From CAZNKU01 sp045654805 (lineage in GTDB: Bacteria > Bacillota > Clostridia > Monoglobales > Firm-18): a stretch of 60,612 bases of DNA. The DNA lies in contig JAZOOD010000017.1 in NCBI GenBank assembly GCA_045654805.1, positions 1-60,612 of the forward strand, in the 5' to 3' direction. Both the position numbers and the translations under genes were made by a program. The notes under the pieces were generated by a model. It saw only the letters and a list, made by a program, of their open reading frames with translations. It had not been told where the DNA came from and searched no databases. Positions 7,807 through 16,556 of this stretch are shown piece after piece; position 1 is the first letter of the stretch; each line of letters begins with the position of its first letter.

Positions 7807-8751
7807 TTAATAAAAAGTTGCAACCTGTTGTTCCGGCTGTGATGTCATTTTTATTTCCGTTGCATTAAGAACAGGACCGTCTTCTTCATACATTTCGTGA
7901 TACTCTTTTGTAATTTTTGCCGTTACTATAATCCAGTCACGTTTTTTTAGACCGTTTACCACAACGCCTTTGCATACTAATCCTCGGTATGTTATATCTT
8001 CTTCACAACAAACCATAACATGTCTGCCAACAACAATTGTGTATTTTGGGAATGAGTTGTCGTATGCTACAATACCTTTGAAACGTACGGTTTTCCCAAT
8101 ATATTTTTCCATATCCTCAGATAAATCTCTGTACCATATTGCATAGTCTTCATCCTTGATATCTATTATGTCAGCATTTATATCAAATGGCAATGGATCT
8201 TCAATTTCGTCATACTCCACACGTCCGTCCTCAAACTCGTATGCAATGTCTGCAGATCTTGATACTCCACGTACGATTTTATGAATTTCCATACGGTCAA
8301 TGTCTTCGGTGCAGCGATTTAATATTATCATATTTGTACCCTGTAGTTTTTCTACCATTAATTGACGCATATTTTTGTTATATGCTGAAAATGTACCCGC
8401 CTGTGCAAACATCATTTCTTGATATATAATCCATCCCTGCGGCATAGCATCAAACAAGGTACCAAGACTCCACATACCGTTGTATTCAATTACAACACGT
8501 GAAATTTTGTGCTTTTTTTGTAATTTTTCAAGAACATCCTCTGTAAGGTGATCCTCGCTGTCAATACATTCAATAAAAACATTTTCAACCTTGAATCTAC
8601 TGCTGTCATATTCCTCAATACCTTCTTCGCACACTAAGAGAAGAGTATTATCCTCTGTCTGGAAACGTTCGTCTTCCAAAAAGCCCTGAATAAATTTTGT
8701 TTTACCGCCTTCTAAAAAACCGGTAAACAGATATACGGGAACTTCCAACAT
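7807..8751 (-). CDS. CobW-like GTPase fused to a TIGR03943/DUF1980-like C-terminal domain
   Basis: A 314-residue protein whose first 180 residues look like a degenerate CobW/COG0523 GTPase. The Walker A reads FTGFLEGGKTKF where FSGFLGAGKTT is expected, and the CxCC metal motif is absent. The last 100 residues contain KTVRFKGIVAYDN, VVGRHVMVCCEEDI and GLVCKG. These resemble the C-terminal domain of YcgQ-type (TIGR03943) membrane proteins, which are associated with metal-linked GTPase loci. It lies 12 bases after the His-rich CobW gene, so the two form an operon. A role in metal (probably zinc) handling is inferred from these relatives. Confidence 0.7.
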   Translation of the reverse strand: MLEVPVYLFTGFLEGGKTKFIQGFLEDERFQTEDNTLLLVCEEGIEEYDSSRFKVENVFIECIDSEDHLTEDVLEKLQKKHKISRVVIEYNGMWSLGTLFDAMPQGWIIYQEMMFAQAGTFSAYNKNMRQLMVEKLQGTNMIILNRCTEDIDRMEIHKIVRGVSRSADIAYEFEDGRVEYDEIEDPLPFDINADIIDIKDEDYAIWYRDLSEDMEKYIGKTVRFKGIVAYDNSFPKYTIVVGRHVMVCCEEDITYRGLVCKGVVVNGLKKRDWIIVTAKITKEYHEMYEEDGPVLNATEIKMTSQPEQQVATFY

Positions 8752-8763
8752 ATTATCCCTCCG

Positions 8764-9762
8764 TTATATTCTGAATAATTTTTCTATTTCTTTCTCGTTA
8801 ATTTCTGAGCCAATAACACAAATTCTACCTGTTATATCAGCATTACCTATACGTACATCCGGTTCACCGGGAATGTAGTCAAAATGTATCCATTGCCCGT
8901 CTTCACCACATACAATACCCTTTGCACGGAGTACCATTCCGTATTTGTTATTGTCAATTAATTCCTGGAGAAAGCTGTTGATTTCATCAGCAGAGTATTT
9001 GTTAACAGTTTCTGTTCCCCAGCTTGTAAATATTTCGTCAGCATGGTGATGATGTCCACAGTGGCATTCCTCATCGTGTTCGTGATGGTGTCCACAATGG
9101 CATTCTTCATTATGTTTATGATGGTGGTGATGTTCATGCTCCAAATTGTGCAAATCTGCCTCAAGAGTATTGCATCTTTCTATTGCATCCAAAAGCTGTT
9201 TGCCGTCAAGCTTGTCCCACGGAGTTGTAACAATTACCGCGTCTGCATTATGCTCTCTTATTAATTCTATGCATTTACTAATTTTTTCTTCGGCAATATT
9301 TTTTGTATGGCTAAGAATAATGCAACCTGCACTTGCAATCTGGTCATTGAAGAATTCACCAAAGTTTTTCATATACATTTTGCACTTGTTCGAATCAACA
9401 ACAGTTGCATAACCGTTAAGGCATGCATCATCCATTTTAACATCCTGTACTGCCTTAATAACGTCACTTAGTTTGCCCACTCCGGAGGGTTCGATAATTA
9501 TTCTGTCCGGAGTATATTCGTCAAGCACCTGCTTTAGAGCAATTTCAAAATCTCCCACAAGACTGCAGCATATACAACCGGAATTCATCTCATTAACCTG
9601 TATGCCAGAATCCTTTAAAAATCCGCCGTCTATACCTATTTCTCCAAACTCATTTTCTATAATTACAATTTTTTCATCTTTGTATGCTTCCTGAATAAGT
9701 TTTTTTATCAGCGTGGTTTTACCCGCCCCCAAAAATCCTGAAAAAATGTCTATTTTTGTCAT
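8764..9762 (-). CDS. CobW/COG0523-family GTPase with a His-rich metal loop
   Basis: Metallochaperone-type GTPase of 332 residues. Walker A FSGFLGAGKTT occupies residues 7-17, the metal-binding CxCC motif is GCICC at residues 62-66, and EPSGVG near 93 is the family Walker B region. Between about residues 209 and 245 lies a His/Cys-rich stretch with two near-copies of the unit EECHCGHHH. Related proteins deliver zinc, cobalt or nickel, and the His loop suggests zinc or nickel storage. The C-terminal CobW_C domain ends the protein. It is first of a two-gene operon with its own promoter. Confidence 0.9.
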   Translation of the reverse strand: MTKIDIFSGFLGAGKTTLIKKLIQEAYKDEKIVIIENEFGEIGIDGGFLKDSGIQVNEMNSGCICCSLVGDFEIALKQVLDEYTPDRIIIEPSGVGKLSDVIKAVQDVKMDDACLNGYATVVDSNKCKMYMKNFGEFFNDQIASAGCIILSHTKNIAEEKISKCIELIREHNADAVIVTTPWDKLDGKQLLDAIERCNTLEADLHNLEHEHHHHHKHNEECHCGHHHEHDEECHCGHHHHADEIFTSWGTETVNKYSADEINSFLQELIDNNKYGMVLRAKGIVCGEDGQWIHFDYIPGEPDVRIGNADITGRICVIGSEINEKEIEKLFRI

Positions 9763-9789
9763 ATTTTAACACTCCTTTTTATAATATTC

Positions 9790-9818
9790 ATAATAATACA
9801 ACCGTCAATCTTTGTCAA
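9790..9818 (-). promoter_or_regulatory. Promoter of the CobW operon
   Basis: On the minus strand a perfect -35 TTGACA (9813-9818) lies 17 bp from a -10 TATTAT (9790-9795). It falls exactly between the end of the AlkD-like gene and the CobW gene. No clear Zur-type palindrome was seen. Confidence 0.75.
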
Positions 9819-10499
9819 TTATTTAATCTTTAATGTTTTAAGATAATTCTTTGTTACCTGTGGTATGCGGTAGCTTTCCACGGCTTTTTGAATAGCCTTG
9901 TTGTGTACCCACTTGTCAAGTCTGTTTTCTTCAATGTATTTAATTGCACACTCGTATTGCTTTGCAAGTGCTGTGGCAAAATACCAAGAAATCATCATAT
10001 TAACGTAATATTCTTCCGACTTTACTTTTGCAACAACTTCTAAATATTCTTCACGAAAATCCCCGTCTAAAAACAGATTCATCATTATACCTATTCCAAA
10101 ACGAATAGTATAAGCGTGTTCATTTTCCATCCATTTTTTCGCATAGGGCAATATTTTCTCTTTATTGGTTTTAAAGACTTTGGGGGAGAACATATCACAG
10201 GTTGCCCAGTTATCTATGTTTGGTAAAAATTCCTCACACAGCTCGATTGCGGTGTCAAAATCCTCTATTGTTTCCAGAACAAAGGCGTGGAGGTTATTTT
10301 CTTCATAATACTTGTGAGGCAAATCCTTTAAAAAGTCTATCGCCCTATCGGTTTTTGCAAATTCTAAAGCATATTTTCGCAAAACAGGAATTCTAACTCC
10401 TATTATTAAATCTGGGTCTATTGTGGGCATAAGCTTACTGTGAAACTGTTTGTATTCTTGATCACTTAACAGAAAAAGGTCATTTTGTATGTTAGTCAT
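9819..10499 (-). CDS. DNA alkylation repair protein (AlkD-like HEAT repeat)
   Basis: AlkD-family DNA glycosylase-like protein of 226 residues, built of HEAT-like helical repeats that bind alkylated DNA. Recognisable segments are GVRIPVLRKYA near residue 35, ATCDMFSPKVF near 110 and MMISWYFATALAKQ near 165. The last two match the family pattern of a Trp/Asp pair facing DNA. The start chosen at 10499 (MTNIQND) follows AGAGGTG. A frame extending to 10541 has no ribosome site. Confidence 0.87.
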   Translation of the reverse strand: MTNIQNDLFLLSDQEYKQFHSKLMPTIDPDLIIGVRIPVLRKYALEFAKTDRAIDFLKDLPHKYYEENNLHAFVLETIEDFDTAIELCEEFLPNIDNWATCDMFSPKVFKTNKEKILPYAKKWMENEHAYTIRFGIGIMMNLFLDGDFREEYLEVVAKVKSEEYYVNMMISWYFATALAKQYECAIKYIEENRLDKWVHNKAIQKAVESYRIPQVTKNYLKTLKIK

Positions 10500-10573
10500 T
10501 TGATACACCTCTAAACTATATTTTATCATAACTAAAAACATTAAGCAATGTAAATAAAATAACTTTTTAATAC

Positions 10574-10602
10574 AAAAAAGCTCATTCTGCAGAATGAGCT
10601 TT
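10574..10602 (-). terminator. Terminator of the spoVAD-spoVAE operon
   Basis: A perfect 12-bp palindromic stem (10577-10588 with 10591-10602) directly abuts the spoVAE stop codon. On the minus strand it is followed by six T residues. Confidence 0.85.
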
Positions 10603-10956
10603 CTATTTCTCTTTGGGTTTCCCTAATATGGCGAAAATAAGACCAAAAGTTACTGCTGCGGCTATTCCTGCCGAGGTTGCGGTTATACCTCCTGTAAATA
10701 TGCCAATAAAGCCTTCCTTATCAACGGCTTCCATTACACCCTTTGCCAATGAGTATCCAAAGCCTGAAATTGGAACAGTAGCACCTGTTCCTGCATAATC
10801 AACAATTGGCTCGTATAGACCTATTGCAGTAAGTACCGCACCTACACATACATACATAACCAAGATTCTTGCGGGGGTAAGCTTAGTTTTGTCAATTAAT
10901 ATCTGCCCTATGGCACATAGTAAACCTCCCACCCAGAACGCATTGAAATATTCCAT
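10603..10956 (-). CDS. spoVAE: Stage V sporulation protein AE
   Basis: SpoVAE, a 117-residue membrane component of the SpoVA channel, which moves Ca-dipicolinate into the forespore and out during germination. The protein has several hydrophobic helices and the family segments AFWVGGLLCAIGQILID at the N-terminus and GFGYSLAKGVMEAV in the middle. It starts two bases after spoVAD ends, with a good GGCAGGAA site. It should be expressed in the forespore. Confidence 0.93.
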   Translation of the reverse strand: MEYFNAFWVGGLLCAIGQILIDKTKLTPARILVMYVCVGAVLTAIGLYEPIVDYAGTGATVPISGFGYSLAKGVMEAVDKEGFIGIFTGGITATSAGIAAAVTFGLIFAILGKPKEK

Positions 10957-10958
10957 TT

Positions 10959-11981
10959 TTATTCCTGCCTTTCGTTAGAAATAACTACTGCATGTGCAAT
11001 ACCGGGTATTGATTCACCCTGCTGTATGCTGGTGGGACTCATCAATGCACCTGTACCAATGAACAGTATTTTATTAAGTCTGCCTTTTTCCATTTCTGGA
11101 AGTAAATGGGCACAAAGTACTGCTGCACTGCATCCGCATCCGCTTGCTCCTGCGTGGGTATCCTGCTTTTCATTATTATAAAGCATTACTCCGCAGTCAT
11201 TATAATTATTCATTTTTACACCGTTCTTTTCCATAAGGTCTACAACTATAGAATGTCCCACACTCCCTAAATCGCCTGTTACTATAAGGTCATAATATGA
11301 TGGATTAATCTGTAAATCTTCAAAATGTGCAAGCAATGTGTCAACGGCCGCAGGCGCCATTGCAGCCCCCATATTAAGACCGTCTTTTATACCTTTGTCT
11401 GTAATTTTTCCTGTAGTGATGTGGGTTATATATGGTCCATTACCCTCTTTGGATAGAACCACCATACCCGATGCCGTAGCGGTGCATTGAGCTGTAAAAG
11501 GCCTCTGCCCGCCGTATTCAAGGGGCATTCTGAATTGCCTTTCCGAACTGCAGAAGTGACTGCTAGTACCGCATACTACATCTTTGGCAAAGTCCCCGTC
11601 AATCATCATTGCACCCATTGAAAGGGATTCTGCCATTGTAGAACAAGCACCGTATAGTCCGTAAAATGGGATTTCAAGTTCTCTTAATCCGTAGCTTGAG
11701 CCGATACACTGGTTTAGCAAATCACCTGCAAATATTGTATCTATATCAGACAGAGATTTTCCGGATTTTGAAACAGCTTTTACAACTGCCTCCTTTTGCA
11801 TTTTAGACTCTGCCTTTTCCCAGGTTTTTTCTCCGTAGTAGCCATCGTCAGTTATTATGTCAAATGCTGCACCAAAAGGACCCTCACTTTCCTTTTTTCC
11901 TCCCACACACGCGTAACCTTCTATTGAAACACAGCCCGATATATTATAACTTTGGTTACCCTTTTTTTTAATATTCTGCAA
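10959..11981 (-). CDS. spoVAD: Stage V sporulation protein AD
   Basis: SpoVAD, a 340-residue thiolase-fold protein that binds dipicolinic acid for the SpoVA channel in forespores. Typical segments are DDGYYGEKTWEKAE near residue 46, FYGLYGACSTMAESLS near 106 and GASGCGCSAAVLCAHLLPE near 278. The start is TTG behind GAGGTGATATT. The usual upstream partner spoVAC is not here. The gene begins next to a divergent pgeF, so this operon contains only AD and AE. Confidence 0.95.
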   Translation of the reverse strand: MQNIKKKGNQSYNISGCVSIEGYACVGGKKESEGPFGAAFDIITDDGYYGEKTWEKAESKMQKEAVVKAVSKSGKSLSDIDTIFAGDLLNQCIGSSYGLRELEIPFYGLYGACSTMAESLSMGAMMIDGDFAKDVVCGTSSHFCSSERQFRMPLEYGGQRPFTAQCTATASGMVVLSKEGNGPYITHITTGKITDKGIKDGLNMGAAMAPAAVDTLLAHFEDLQINPSYYDLIVTGDLGSVGHSIVVDLMEKNGVKMNNYNDCGVMLYNNEKQDTHAGASGCGCSAAVLCAHLLPEMEKGRLNKILFIGTGALMSPTSIQQGESIPGIAHAVVISNERQE

Positions 11982-12034
11982 AATATCACCTCTTTTTGAT
12001 ATTATTAAATATTTTTGAAAAATTTATTCTTTTA

Positions 12035-12063
12035 TTGACTATTATATTTATAAAGGGTAAAAT
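12035..12063 (+). promoter_or_regulatory. Promoter of pgeF
   Basis: A -35 box TTGACT (12035-12040), a 17-bp spacer and a -10 box TAAAAT (12058-12063) lie 16 bp before the start codon region. Confidence 0.7.
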
Positions 12064-12079
12064 AGAATAAAGAGGTGTT

Positions 12080-12877
12080 ATGGTGTTTGAGTTAAGGGAA
12101 AAAGACAAAGTAAAATATCTTGTAATAACAGAATTCGAGGATACCAATTTGGTTAATCACTGCTTTTCAACACGTATTGGAGGTGTAAGCACCGGTGAGG
12201 CAGGGACACTTAATTTTGGTTTTACACGTAAGGATACCAGAGAAAATGTCCTTGAAAATTTTAGAATTATATGCAAAACAGTAGATGTGGATTTTAATAA
12301 ACTTGTACTCACGGACCAAGTGCACGATAATAAGGTTTATAAGGTTACGGAAAAAGATGCTGGTAAAGGAATAACAAGGGAAAGTGATATAAAGAGTATA
12401 GATGCTTTTGTAACAAATGTTCCGGGTATACCTATTGTTACATTCCATGCAGATTGCATACCTGTGTTTTTTCTTGATACAAATAAGAAAGCTATTGGAC
12501 TTGCACATAGCGGATGGAAGGGCACTTACAATAATATATCGAATAATGTTGTTAATAAAATGATTGAAGAATATAGGACTAATCCTGAAGATTTAATATG
12601 CGGTATCGGACCTTCAATAATGCAGTGTCATTTTGAGGTAGGCGACGATATTGCACAAATGTTCGGAGAAAAATACGGCAATGAATTTATCGAAAGGCGC
12701 CATAAACCATATATTAACCTTACCGCAATAGTGGAGAAACAACTGCAGCAATGCGGGATCAGGAACATTATACAGTCAAACATATGTACTTACTGTAATA
12801 ATGACATATACTATTCATACAGAGGAGATAATCACAAAACGGGAAGTCTTATTTCCCTTATGGCATTGAAGGGGTGA
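12080..12877 (+). CDS. pgeF: Peptidoglycan editing factor PgeF (laccase-domain protein)
   Basis: PgeF/YlmD-family protein of 265 residues. Relatives remove misincorporated residues from peptidoglycan precursors and also act on purine nucleosides. The copper/zinc-site motifs are visible: FSTRIGGVS near residue 29, VTFHADCIPVFFLD near 120, LAHSGWKGT near 140 and GIGPSIMQCHFEVG near 180. The stop codon overlaps the start region of the next lipoprotein gene, so the two are probably translated from one message. Confidence 0.92.
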   Translation: MVFELREKDKVKYLVITEFEDTNLVNHCFSTRIGGVSTGEAGTLNFGFTRKDTRENVLENFRIICKTVDVDFNKLVLTDQVHDNKVYKVTEKDAGKGITRESDIKSIDAFVTNVPGIPIVTFHADCIPVFFLDTNKKAIGLAHSGWKGTYNNISNNVVNKMIEEYRTNPEDLICGIGPSIMQCHFEVGDDIAQMFGEKYGNEFIERRHKPYINLTAIVEKQLQQCGIRNIIQSNICTYCNNDIYYSYRGDNHKTGSLISLMALKG

Positions 12878-12882
12878 TGTTT

Positions 12883-14364
12883 GTGAAAAAAATTATAGCT
12901 TTAATTTTGACGGTATGTGTGGTTTTGGGCATAGCGGGGTGTAAAGATGATAATGGAAATAAAGGAGACAATGCAGTAAAAGAGGCAAATGAAACTCTTA
13001 AAATCCATTGTTATGCACACGATAATCTTAATCCGTTGATTAATGATAACGAAACTAATATGCAGATGTTAAGGCTTGTGTTCGAAAGCCTTATACAATG
13101 TGACGAAACTCAAAAGCCAAAGCTTTTGCTTGCCGACAATTATTCCGTTTCTCAAGATGGTCTTGTGTGGACCGTTAAGCTTAAAGAGGGAGTGAAATGG
13201 CATGACGGCAGTGAACTAACTGCCGATGACGTTTTGTATACCTATAACTATGTTATTGAAAATGCGGGAATATCACCATATGCCGTAAACGTAAGCAATA
13301 TTGAGTATGTTAATGTAATGTCGGATTTGGTGATTAACTTTAAACTGGTGTCTCCTCAGGCTAATTTTGTAAATTTGCTGGAGATTCCCATTATACAGGC
13401 ACAGAGCGGAAATGATTTCAATCCCGTAGGAACAGGACCGTACGTTTATGAAGATACAAAGAATAAAATAGTTTATCTTAAATCAAATGACAATTGGCAT
13501 AAAGGAAAAATAGCAATAAAAAACATAGAGGTAAAAATATTGCCGGATAGGGAAACTTCAATATACGCATATGTATCCAAGGAGATTGACGTGGTAACCG
13601 TTAATTCCGGTAATGGATTGGGGGATTACACTTCGAATTCAGACAACGCCATTGTTGATTATCCGTCTAATACTTTTAATTTTATAGGTATTAACACTAA
13701 TACGGAGCCTCTTTCCAACAGATTGTTCCGCAAGGCAATAGCTCATGCTATAGATAAGGAAAAAATAAATTCCGAGGTTTTGCTTTCCCACGGGACTATT
13801 GCAAACTCCTGTGCTCATTCCAAGTGGTGGGTTTATAATCCCGGAGTCACAAAATATGATTACAGTCAGGATAAGGCTGTAAATGTTCTTAATGATGTGA
13901 AAAAGAATATGAAACTTTCTGTCGTATCCCTCATGGTAAATGGGGACAACGCCGACAAGGTAAAGGTTGCGGAGATAATAAGGCAGAACCTTGCAGATTG
14001 CGGTATAACACTTGTTATTGAATATGTGGATTGGGCAACTTTTAGCGAAAGAGTTGCTACGGGCAATTATCAGATGTATTTAGGTACGGTCAAATATTCT
14101 GCTGAAATTAATCCCAGATATGTTTTTACGAATCCAAGTGTTGCGTTGCAAAAATTATTTGTGGAGCTTCAGTCTCAGATTACTGAAGAGGGTATAAAGA
14201 AAAAATATTTTGAAATTCAGGAAAAAGCGGCTTTGGAGCTAAATATAATACCATTGTATTTTGATGTGAATATGGTGATGTATAATAAACGAATTGAAGG
14301 AGATTTTATCCCTTATAGAATAAATGTGTTTAATGGTATTGAAGGTATGGATTTAAGCAATTAA
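12883..14364 (+). CDS. ABC transporter solute-binding lipoprotein (family 5, oligopeptide type)
   Basis: Extracellular solute-binding protein of the OppA/DppA (SBP_bac_5) family, 493 residues from the chosen start. The N-terminus is a lipoprotein signal ending IAGC, so it is anchored to the outer face of the membrane. The family motif LKEGVKWHDGSELTADDVLYTY lies near residue 100 and the segment FRKAIAHAIDKEKI near 283. The GTG at 12883 has GAAGGGG eight bases upstream. The nearer starts at 12874 and 12877 are too close to that site. No permease or ATPase genes follow, so it is an orphan binding protein. Confidence 0.9.
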   Translation: MKKIIALILTVCVVLGIAGCKDDNGNKGDNAVKEANETLKIHCYAHDNLNPLINDNETNMQMLRLVFESLIQCDETQKPKLLLADNYSVSQDGLVWTVKLKEGVKWHDGSELTADDVLYTYNYVIENAGISPYAVNVSNIEYVNVMSDLVINFKLVSPQANFVNLLEIPIIQAQSGNDFNPVGTGPYVYEDTKNKIVYLKSNDNWHKGKIAIKNIEVKILPDRETSIYAYVSKEIDVVTVNSGNGLGDYTSNSDNAIVDYPSNTFNFIGINTNTEPLSNRLFRKAIAHAIDKEKINSEVLLSHGTIANSCAHSKWWVYNPGVTKYDYSQDKAVNVLNDVKKNMKLSVVSLMVNGDNADKVKVAEIIRQNLADCGITLVIEYVDWATFSERVATGNYQMYLGTVKYSAEINPRYVFTNPSVALQKLFVELQSQITEEGIKKKYFEIQEKAALELNIIPLYFDVNMVMYNKRIEGDFIPYRINVFNGIEGMDLSN

Positions 14365-14434
14365 AACGACAAAAACTCACAAAATAAATGTTTTTGCATA
14401 AAATATAGTGTAAAAATATTTAAGAGGTGATATA

Positions 14435-14575
14435 ATGTCTTTTGTGCCTAATGACTGGAGTAATTTTTCCTATAAGGAAGTAAAAAGTATGCTTGAGGAA
14501 TACCGCAATAGCTACACGTTGAAGGAAAAGGATATAAATCCGCAATTGGTTAATTCCGAGGAAATTGCTCAATAA
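14435..14575 (+). CDS. Small conserved-looking protein of 46 residues
   Basis: A short gene beginning MSFVPNDWSNFSYKEVKSML and ending NSEEIAQ. It is preceded by an excellent site, AAGAGGTGA, six bases from the ATG. It lies between the solute-binding protein and the dGTPase gene, all on the same strand, with a GC-rich hairpin after it. It is acidic, has no membrane segment, and its middle is predicted to be helical. I do not recognise its family. The ribosome site and tidy spacing argue that it is real. Confidence 0.65.
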   Translation: MSFVPNDWSNFSYKEVKSMLEEYRNSYTLKEKDINPQLVNSEEIAQ

Positions 14576-14582
14576 AATATTA

Positions 14583-14602
14583 AACTGCGGGGTTCCGCAG
14601 TT
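14583..14602 (+). promoter_or_regulatory. Hairpin upstream of the dGTPase start
   Basis: A perfect 8-bp GC-rich stem (AACTGCGG with CCGCAGTT, loop GGTT) sits between the 46-residue gene and the ribosome site of the next gene. It lacks a T tract, so it looks like an mRNA processing or stability element more than a terminator. Confidence 0.45.
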
Positions 14603-14624
14603 ATACATAACGGAGGGTTATAAA

Positions 14625-15815
14625 TTGGCAATTGTAAAATATGACAAGCTTTCCGAAACTACGGAGCAGAAAATTGCTGAAAATTTTGCAGACAAAATAA
14701 TATTGGACCAACAGGCAATACGGCGTAATATGTCCAGGGATAATGCTTCTGTAGTGAGACCTGCTTTTGTGCGTGATATAGAAAAGATTATGAATTGCCC
14801 GTATTATAACAGATATACAGACAAAACCCAGGTTTTTTCTCTGTATAAAAATGATGATATTTCAAGACGCGCCTTACACGTACAGCTTGTTTCGAGGATT
14901 GCACGCAACATTGGCAGGCTTTTAGGGCTTAATCTCGATTTGATTGAGGCCATTGCTTTAGGTCACGATATGGGACACACTCCATTCGGTCATGCTGGGG
15001 AGGCTATTTTGTCCAGACTGTACCACAAACGTACGGGCAGATATTTTAATCATAATGTCCATAGTGTGCGTGTTTTGGACAGGATTTTTCATTACAATAT
15101 AAGCTTGCAGACTCTAGATGGTATTTTGTGTCACAATGGTGAACTGGAGCTTGAAGAATACAGACCATCAACGCTTTCGACTTTTGAAGAATTTGATAAA
15201 ATATTTGAAGATTGTTATACCAAGAACTGTTCGGGCATTCTGATTCCTTCCACTTTAGAGGGGTGTATTGTGCGTATAAGTGATATTATAGCATATCTTG
15301 GGAAGGACAGACAGGATGCAGAACGCGCCAAGCTCCTCAAAGATAATTCCGTCTTTAACGACAATGCAATAGGGACGTTTAATGCCAAAATTATTAATAA
15401 TTTGATTGTCAATATAGTTGAAAATAGTTACGGTAAGGACTATATAAAGATGGATAGGGAATATTATACTGCGCTGAAACAGGGGAAAAAGGAAAATTAT
15501 GAATATATTTATAGAACTGAAACTGTAGGCAGTATAAATGATGTTATAGAGCCCATGTTTGAAAAAATATATGCTAAATGTCTTAATTATATTCTCGTTA
15601 AAGATAAATCATCAGTTATATACAAGCACCATATTGATTATGTTAAAAATAATAATAAATTTTACAGTGGCCCTGATTATGAAGAGGAAGAGCCTAATCA
15701 GATTGTTGTGGACTATATTGCAAGTATGACGGATGATTATATGATAGAGCTATATTCTCACCTTTTTCCTGATGAAACTAAGGTGAAATATGTTTCATAT
15801 TTTAAGGATTTGTAA
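14625..15815 (+). CDS. Deoxyguanosinetriphosphate triphosphohydrolase-like HD protein
   Basis: HD-domain dNTP triphosphohydrolase of 396 residues, which probably cuts dGTP or other dNTPs to nucleoside and triphosphate. The metal-binding HD motif is IALGHDMGHTPFGHAGE, near residue 114, preceded by LVSRIARNIGRLLGLN. The later FNHNVHSVRVLD near residue 146 is also typical of Dgt. The start is TTG at 14625 behind CGGAGGG. An upstream ATG at 14565 would overlap the 46-residue gene and has no site. Confidence 0.88.
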   Translation: MAIVKYDKLSETTEQKIAENFADKIILDQQAIRRNMSRDNASVVRPAFVRDIEKIMNCPYYNRYTDKTQVFSLYKNDDISRRALHVQLVSRIARNIGRLLGLNLDLIEAIALGHDMGHTPFGHAGEAILSRLYHKRTGRYFNHNVHSVRVLDRIFHYNISLQTLDGILCHNGELELEEYRPSTLSTFEEFDKIFEDCYTKNCSGILIPSTLEGCIVRISDIIAYLGKDRQDAERAKLLKDNSVFNDNAIGTFNAKIINNLIVNIVENSYGKDYIKMDREYYTALKQGKKENYEYIYRTETVGSINDVIEPMFEKIYAKCLNYILVKDKSSVIYKHHIDYVKNNNKFYSGPDYEEEEPNQIVVDYIASMTDDYMIELYSHLFPDETKVKYVSYFKDL

Positions 15816-15845
15816 TAAATTAGCACCCGATTTTAATAAAATATA

Positions 15846-15875
15846 TTGACAAAATCTATATTGTTGTGTTATTAT
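15846..15875 (+). promoter_or_regulatory. Promoter of tRNA-Leu
   Basis: A perfect -35 TTGACA (15846-15851), an 18-bp spacer and a -10 TATTAT (15870-15875) lie 19 bp before the tRNA. Confidence 0.75.
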
Positions 15876-15894
15876 ATTCGGGTACTTAGTTTGT

Positions 15895-15982
15895 GCTCGA
15901 GTGGCGGAACTGGCAGACGCACAGGACTTAAAATCCTGCGGCCCTTAAAGCCGTACCGGTTCGATTCCGGTCTCGAGCACCA
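15895..15982 (+). tRNA. tRNA-Leu (anticodon TAA)
   Basis: Class II tRNA with acceptor stem GCTCGAG pairing CTCGAGC and the typical Leu D-arm TGGCGGAACTGGCAGACGC. The anticodon loop CTTAAAA gives TAA. It has a long variable arm, a normal T-loop TTCGATT, and encoded CCA at 15980-15982. Confidence 0.97.
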
Positions 15983-15984
15983 AA

Positions 15985-16016
15985 AAAGCTCATTGCATTT
16001 GCAATGGGCTTTTTTT
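15985..16016 (+). terminator. Terminator of tRNA-Leu
   Basis: A 13-bp stem with one G-U pair (15985-15997 with 16000-16012) and a two-base loop, followed by a T run. Confidence 0.85.
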
Positions 16017-16043
16017 AATTAAACTTCTGCAGAGGTATAGCAT

Positions 16044-16550
16044 ATGAAACGAATTTTAATTGTTGGCGGTAATGGTAGTGGGAAAACTACCTTTGCCAAA
16101 GAATTGTCCAAAATAACAAAAATCCCATTGGTGCATTTGGATAAATTATATTGGAGGGATAATTGGGAACATTTAACCAAGGATAATTTTGATGAATTAC
16201 TGATTAAAGAGTTAAACAAACCCCAATGGATTTTAGACGGTAATGCAAAAAGGACTTTGCCATTAAGACTTAAGTACTGCGATACCGTCTTCGTTTTTGA
16301 TTTTTCCAGAATAAAATGCCTTTGGGGAGTGGTAACACGTACAGTAAAAAATTACGGAAAATCTAGGGATGATATGGGTGGGTATTGCCCTGAAAAAATT
16401 GATTTTAAGTTCTACAAAAACGTATGGAAAAATACATATGAATTGGAAAATGATATATATAATATGTTATCGTCAAAAGCAGACATAAATATTATTGTTT
16501 TTAAAAATAGAAAACAGGCTAAAAAATATTTAAAGAATTTGGGCATATAA
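16044..16550 (+). CDS. P-loop nucleotide kinase-like protein (FlaR/topology modulation type)
   Basis: A 168-residue cytoplasmic P-loop protein. Walker A GGNGSGKTTFAKEL lies at residues 8-21, followed by LVHLDKLYW near residue 32 and WILDGNAKRTLPLRL near 65. These are hallmarks of the adenylate-kinase-like FlaR or topology modulation family. The small kinase lid and length fit that family. The substrate is unknown. A bidirectional terminator follows. Confidence 0.8.
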   Translation: MKRILIVGGNGSGKTTFAKELSKITKIPLVHLDKLYWRDNWEHLTKDNFDELLIKELNKPQWILDGNAKRTLPLRLKYCDTVFVFDFSRIKCLWGVVTRTVKNYGKSRDDMGGYCPEKIDFKFYKNVWKNTYELENDIYNMLSSKADINIIVFKNRKQAKKYLKNLGI

Positions 16551-16556
16551 ACAATA

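Noticed and set aside
9043..9264. Hydrophobic Met/Val-rich frame on the + strand
   Set aside because: It is the reverse complement of the His-rich repeat (CAT/CAC read backwards as ATG/GTG) and so an artefact.
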